64,000 nt of DNA, from the NCBI GenBank assembly GCA_016859345.1, contig JADGDC010000378.1, positions 124,001-188,000 on the forward strand, in the 5' to 3' direction. Position numbers and translations under genes: made by a program. The number at the start of each line of letters is the position of its first letter. Position 1 is the first letter of the stretch. The notes beneath the pieces were generated by a model. The model was not told where the DNA came from, searched no databases, and saw only the letters and a program-made list of their open reading frames with translations. This document shows, piece after piece, positions 60,301 to 64,000 of this stretch. Source of the stretch: Istiophorus platypterus (lineage: Eukaryota; Chordata; Actinopteri; Istiophoriformes; Istiophoridae).

Positions 60301-62799
60301 GTGCAGGGCTCCTCACCCGCTCCCTTTCCTCCCCTGAAGCTCCCAGCGTACTACCGCCTGATCCATCATCAGCCCAGGGAGAGGCTACACGCACACAGGG
60401 AAGGCTCCTCGCCTTTTATTTTCTATATAATATTATTTTGTATGTTTTTGTATATATTTTTTTGCAACTAGGCACCATGTGTATCTGGCAGGGCTCCTCA
60501 CCCGCTTCCCTCCCTCCCCTGGAGACCCCGGTGTTCCCCCGCCTGACCATCAGGCAGCCCAGGGAGATGCTACACGAGTTCGGGGAAGGCTCCCCGCCTT
60601 GCCTTTTATTTTCTATATACGAATATTTTCTATATATTTTTTACATATTATTTTGGGGCATCATGTGCATCTAGCAGGGCTCCCCGCCCGCTACCATTTC
60701 TCCCCTATAGCTCCCAGCATTCCCCCGCCTGAACCATCAGGCAGCCTAGGGAGAGGCTCCAAGCGCACGGGGAAGTCTCCTCGCTTCCCCTATTTTTTTG
60801 CATATATTATTATTTGGTATATATTCTGTATATATTATTATATATTATTTCGGGAGTGACCTCCATGCGCATCGGAGAGGGCTCGTCGCCGCCCGCCTCC
60901 TGCCTCCTGGAGCTTGCTGCGTTCCCCCATCTGACCCCTGCGGCAGCCCAGGGAGAGGTTCCACGATCTCAGTGAAGTCTCCTCGCCTCAACTTGTATTT
61001 TGCACATATTGTGATTATGTATATATTCTGTATATATTATTATATATTATTTTGGGAGTGGCCTCCATTCAAGAACGGAGACGGCTCTTGCCCGCTCCCT
61101 TCCTCCTGGAGCTTCCATCGTTCCCCGCCTGACAGATCAGGAAGCCCAGGAGAGAGGCTCACGAGCCTGGGAAGGCTCCTCCCTCATCTTGTATTTAATA
61201 TATATTATGCTTTGCGTATGTATTTTGTATATATTGTTATATATTATTTTGTGGCAGGGTTCCCGGCGCTTTGAGGAGTGCTCTTGGCCCGCTCCCCTTC
61301 CTCCCCTGGAGCTTCCATCGTTCCCCCGCCTGAAAGATCAGGAAGCCCAGGGAGAGGTACCACGAGCTCGGGGAAGGCTCCTCCCTCATCTTGTATATAT
61401 TTTGTATGTTATTATATATTATTTTGTTGCTGGGTTCCTGCACTTTGGGAGGACTCTCGCCCACTCCCTCCCTCCTGGAGCTCCCAGCGTTCCCCCGCCT
61501 GACTAATCAGGCAGTCTAGGGAGAGGCTCCAAGCGCAAGGGGAAGGCTCCTTGCCTCGCCTTCTATTTTCTGAATATTATTATTTTTTACATAGTTTGTA
61601 TATATTATTATTTTGGCGTTAGGCACCACGCTTTGGGGGGGAGGGCTCCTCATGGGTTCCCCAGACTCCTTGGAGCTCCTGCTTTCCCCGCCTGACCCAT
61701 CAGGCAGCACAGGAGAGGCTCCACGAGCGAGGAAGGCTCCTCTCCTTTCCTATTATTTTCTATATATTATTATTTTGTATATATTTTCTACATATTATTT
61801 TGGGGCTAGGTAATATATGCATTGTGCAGGGCTCCTCACCCGCCCTTTCCTCCCTGAAGCTCCCAGCGTTCACCGCCTGATCCATCACGCAGCCCAGGAG
61901 AGGCTACACGACACAGGAAGGCTCTCGCCTTTTTATTTTCTATATAATATTATTTTGTATGTTTTTGTATATATTTTTTTGCAACTAGGCACCATGTGTA
62001 TCTGGCAGGGCTCCTCACCCGCTTCCCTCCCTCCCCTGGAGACCCCGGTGTTCCCCCGCCTGACCATCAGGCAGCCCAGGGAGATGCTACACGAGTTCGG
62101 GGAAGGCTCCCCGCCTTGCCTTTTATTTTCTATATACGAATATTTTCTATATATTTTTTACATATTATTTTGGGGCATCATGTGCATCTAGCAGGGCTCC
62201 CCGCCCGCTACCATTTCTCCCCTATAGCTCCCAGCATTCCCCCGCCTGAACCATCAGGCAGCCTAGGGAGAGGCTCCAAGCGCACGGGGAAGTCTCCTCG
62301 CTTCCCCTATTTTTTTGCATATATTACTATTTGGTATATATTCTGTATATATTATTATATATTATTTCGGGAGTGACCTCCATGCGCATTGGAGAGGGCT
62401 CCTCACCCGCTCCCTTTCCTCCCCTGAAGCTCCCAGCGTACTACCGCCTGATCCATCACGCAGCCCAGGGAGAGGCTACACGCACACAGGGAAGGCTCCT
62501 CGCCTTTTATTTTTCTATATAATATTATTTTGTATGTTTTTGTATATATTTTTTTGCAACTAGGCACCATGTGATCTGGCAGGCTCCTCACCGCTCCCTC
62601 CCCCCCTGGAGACCCGGTGTTCCCCGCCTGACCATCAGGCAGCCCAGGAGATGCTACGAGTTCGGGAAGGCTCCCGCCTTGCCTTTTTATTTCTATATCT
62701 GAATATTTTCTATATATTTTTTACATATTATTTTGGGGCATCATGTGCATCTAGCAGGGCCCCGCCCGCTACCATTTCTCCCCTATAGCTCCCAGCATT
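51382..62799 (-). repeat. Family B tandem repeat block, third copy
   Basis: About 58 units estimated from length, reversed orientation, starting at the RTE 3' end with TTTGTATATGTTATTTTGGG. Colinear with 28736 onward through about 61270. It lacks the 559-bp duplication (single copy 54811-55379). At about 61280-61330 the array steps back to units already seen at 59793, and at about 62395 it steps back again to units at 60305/61826. Over 61430-61930 and 62570-62799 many bases are missing relative to the earlier copies. Open frames (up to 350 codons at 53145-54197) are repeat by-products. No gene seen. Confidence 0.9.
59793..62799. repeat. Nested tandem reiteration (about 1.5 kb, then about 0.58 kb) at contig end
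   Basis: GCCTGAAAGATCAGGAAGCC occurs near 59793 and again near 61328. The segment with ATGTGTATCTGGCAGGGCTC recurs at about 60477 and 61994 (1517 bp apart) and, in eroded form, at about 62569. The first seam lies in or beside the GCCTGA dyad; the second seam is at GGAGAGGGCTCCTCACCCGC (about 62390). The third copy is the most eroded and ends at the adapter remnant. Confidence 0.85.
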
Positions 62800-62816
62800 A
62801 GCAATACGTAACTGAA
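62800..62816. other. Oxford Nanopore ligation-adapter remnant at contig end
   Basis: AGCAATACGTAACTGAA directly before the N run interrupts a B unit at CCCAGCAT. It does not occur in any other B unit, and it matches the start of the bottom-strand Oxford Nanopore sequencing adapter as I know it. It is a library artefact, not genomic DNA. Confidence 0.93.
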
Positions 62817-63316
62817 NNNNNNNNNNNNNNNNNNNNNNNNNNNNNNNNNNNNNNNNNNNNNNNNNNNNNNNNNNNNNNNNNNNNNNNNNNNNNNNNNNNN
62901 NNNNNNNNNNNNNNNNNNNNNNNNNNNNNNNNNNNNNNNNNNNNNNNNNNNNNNNNNNNNNNNNNNNNNNNNNNNNNNNNNNNNNNNNNNNNNNNNNNNN
63001 NNNNNNNNNNNNNNNNNNNNNNNNNNNNNNNNNNNNNNNNNNNNNNNNNNNNNNNNNNNNNNNNNNNNNNNNNNNNNNNNNNNNNNNNNNNNNNNNNNNN
63101 NNNNNNNNNNNNNNNNNNNNNNNNNNNNNNNNNNNNNNNNNNNNNNNNNNNNNNNNNNNNNNNNNNNNNNNNNNNNNNNNNNNNNNNNNNNNNNNNNNNN
63201 NNNNNNNNNNNNNNNNNNNNNNNNNNNNNNNNNNNNNNNNNNNNNNNNNNNNNNNNNNNNNNNNNNNNNNNNNNNNNNNNNNNNNNNNNNNNNNNNNNNN
63301 NNNNNNNNNNNNNNNN
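62817..63316. other. Assembly gap, exactly 500 N
   Basis: Exactly 500 undetermined bases, identical in length to the first gap, hence a placeholder. Left flank is a B block ending in adapter; right flank is already about 325 bp into an RTE copy. If the ~19.8-kb repeat unit continued, the rest of the B block, an A block and the RTE 5' end should lie here, several kilobases in all. Confidence 0.97.
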
Positions 63317-64000
63317 AACCATGACAGGAAAGGGTAGAGAGTTAGTTGACATGATGCAGAGGAGGAAGGTAGACATACTGTGTGTCCAGGAGACCAGGTG
63401 GAAAGGTAGCAAGGCTAGAAGTTTGGGAGCAGGGTTCAAGTTGTTCTACCATGGTGTAGATAGGAAGAGAAACGGAGTAGGAGCTATCTTGAAGGAGGAG
63501 CTTGTTAGGAATGTCCTGGAGGTAAAAAGAGTGTCGGATAGAGTGATGAGTCTGAAGCTAGAAATCGAAGGTGTAATGTTCAATGTGGTTAGTGGGTATG
63601 CTCCACAGGTAGGCTGTGAGCTGGAGGAGAAAGTGAAATTCTGGTCGGACCTTGATGAAGCCATACAGAGCATCCCTAGAGATGAGAGAGTTGTCATTGG
63701 TGCAGACTTCAATGGACATGTTGGTGCAGGAAACAGAGGCGATGAGGAAGCGATGGGCAGATTCGGTATCCAGGAGAGGAACGCAGAAGGACAGATGGTG
63801 GTTGATTTTGCAAAAAGGATGGAAATGGCTGTAGTGAATACTTTCTTCCAGAAGAGGCAGGAGCACAGGGTGACGTATAAGAGTGGAGGTAGGAGCACAC
63901 AGATAGACTACATCTTGTGTAGACGGTGTAATCTGAAGGAGATCAGTGACTGCAAAGTAGTGGTTGGTGAGAGTGTAGCCAGACAGCATAGAATGCTGGT
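63317..64000 (+). mobile_element. RTE retrotransposon copy, 5' part, cut by gap and window edge
   Basis: Matches the full element from about 48563 onward, almost base for base, and runs to the window end. Differences include AAAGTGAAATTCTGG where the other copy has AAGGAGACATTCTGG, so it is a distinct copy. The 5' end is hidden in the gap, and the 3' end is outside the window. Confidence 0.93.
63321..64000 (+). CDS. RTE endonuclease domain, open to the window edge (partial)
   Basis: 226 codons are open from ATG at 63321, equivalent to residue 71 of the other copy; the true start is probably upstream in the gap. Visible motifs: QETRWKG, SGYAPQ, IGADFNGHVG, IDYILCRR and ARQHRML, the complete catalytic set of an APE-type endonuclease. 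At the point where the 48241 copy is frameshifted, this copy has five A residues and reads FAKRMEMAVV in frame. Glu-Thr at the other copy's EKETFW is Val-Lys here. Whether the reverse transcriptase is intact cannot be seen. Confidence 0.88.
   Translation, partial: MTGKGRELVDMMQRRKVDILCVQETRWKGSKARSLGAGFKLFYHGVDRKRNGVGAILKEELVRNVLEVKRVSDRVMSLKLEIEGVMFNVVSGYAPQVGCELEEKVKFWSDLDEAIQSIPRDERVVIGADFNGHVGAGNRGDEEAMGRFGIQERNAEGQMVVDFAKRMEMAVVNTFFQKRQEHRVTYKSGGRSTQIDYILCRRCNLKEISDCKVVVGESVARQHRML

Noticed and set aside
20101..62799. Centromere or telomere assignment
   Set aside because: No telomere hexamer array is present, and I recognised no CENP-B-like box; repeat architecture alone does not place the region on a chromosome.

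Overview
The window is almost entirely tandem repeat DNA from a eukaryote. The only protein-coding material is a LINE-type retrotransposon of the RTE clade. Its ~1000-residue endonuclease/reverse transcriptase and its 3' tail (a CGCTGTGGCGACCCC block followed by GAAAAAGAAGAAG) look like the RTE/Expander-type elements common in teleost fish genomes, so a teleost is my best guess; this rests on family recognition, not on a search. I found no host gene, tRNA, rRNA or CRISPR array.

There are two repeat families. Family A has units of about 370-410 bp: a GC-rich body anchored by ATGCCCTGTGGAAAAAGTCT, then an AT-rich end that is either a (TA)n tract or a TATTTATTTA/ATATATACATAT segment. Family B has units of about 195 bp: a GC-rich half full of short dyads (CGAGCTCG, GCCTGA-N4-TCAGGC, GGAGCTCC, ATGCGCAT) and an AT-rich half. 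They alternate in blocks.

Layout: A 1-1876; B 1877-17264; short RTE derivative on minus 17265-17522; A 17523-19600; 500-N gap 19601-20100; then, in the opposite orientation, B 20101-26237; A 26238-28469; short RTE derivative on plus 28470-28735; B 28736-44768; A 44769-48240; near-full-length RTE 48241-51381; B 51382-62799; a 17-base Oxford Nanopore adapter remnant 62800-62816; 500-N gap 62817-63316; and the 5' half of another RTE copy 63317-64000 running off the window.

The main result is a higher-order repeat of about 19.8 kb (RTE, then a B block, then an A block; 28470 to 48241). The RTE always sits at the same A/B boundary, and the other B/A boundary is identical in three copies. The first contig (1-19600) is an inverted copy of about 26407-46230, sharing the same internally deleted RTE and the same private tandem duplications. 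Because a fixed-size gap separates the two, it may be a redundant or wrongly oriented contig rather than a real palindrome. Small-indel erosion and the adapter remnant show that parts of this region are close to unpolished long-read sequence.
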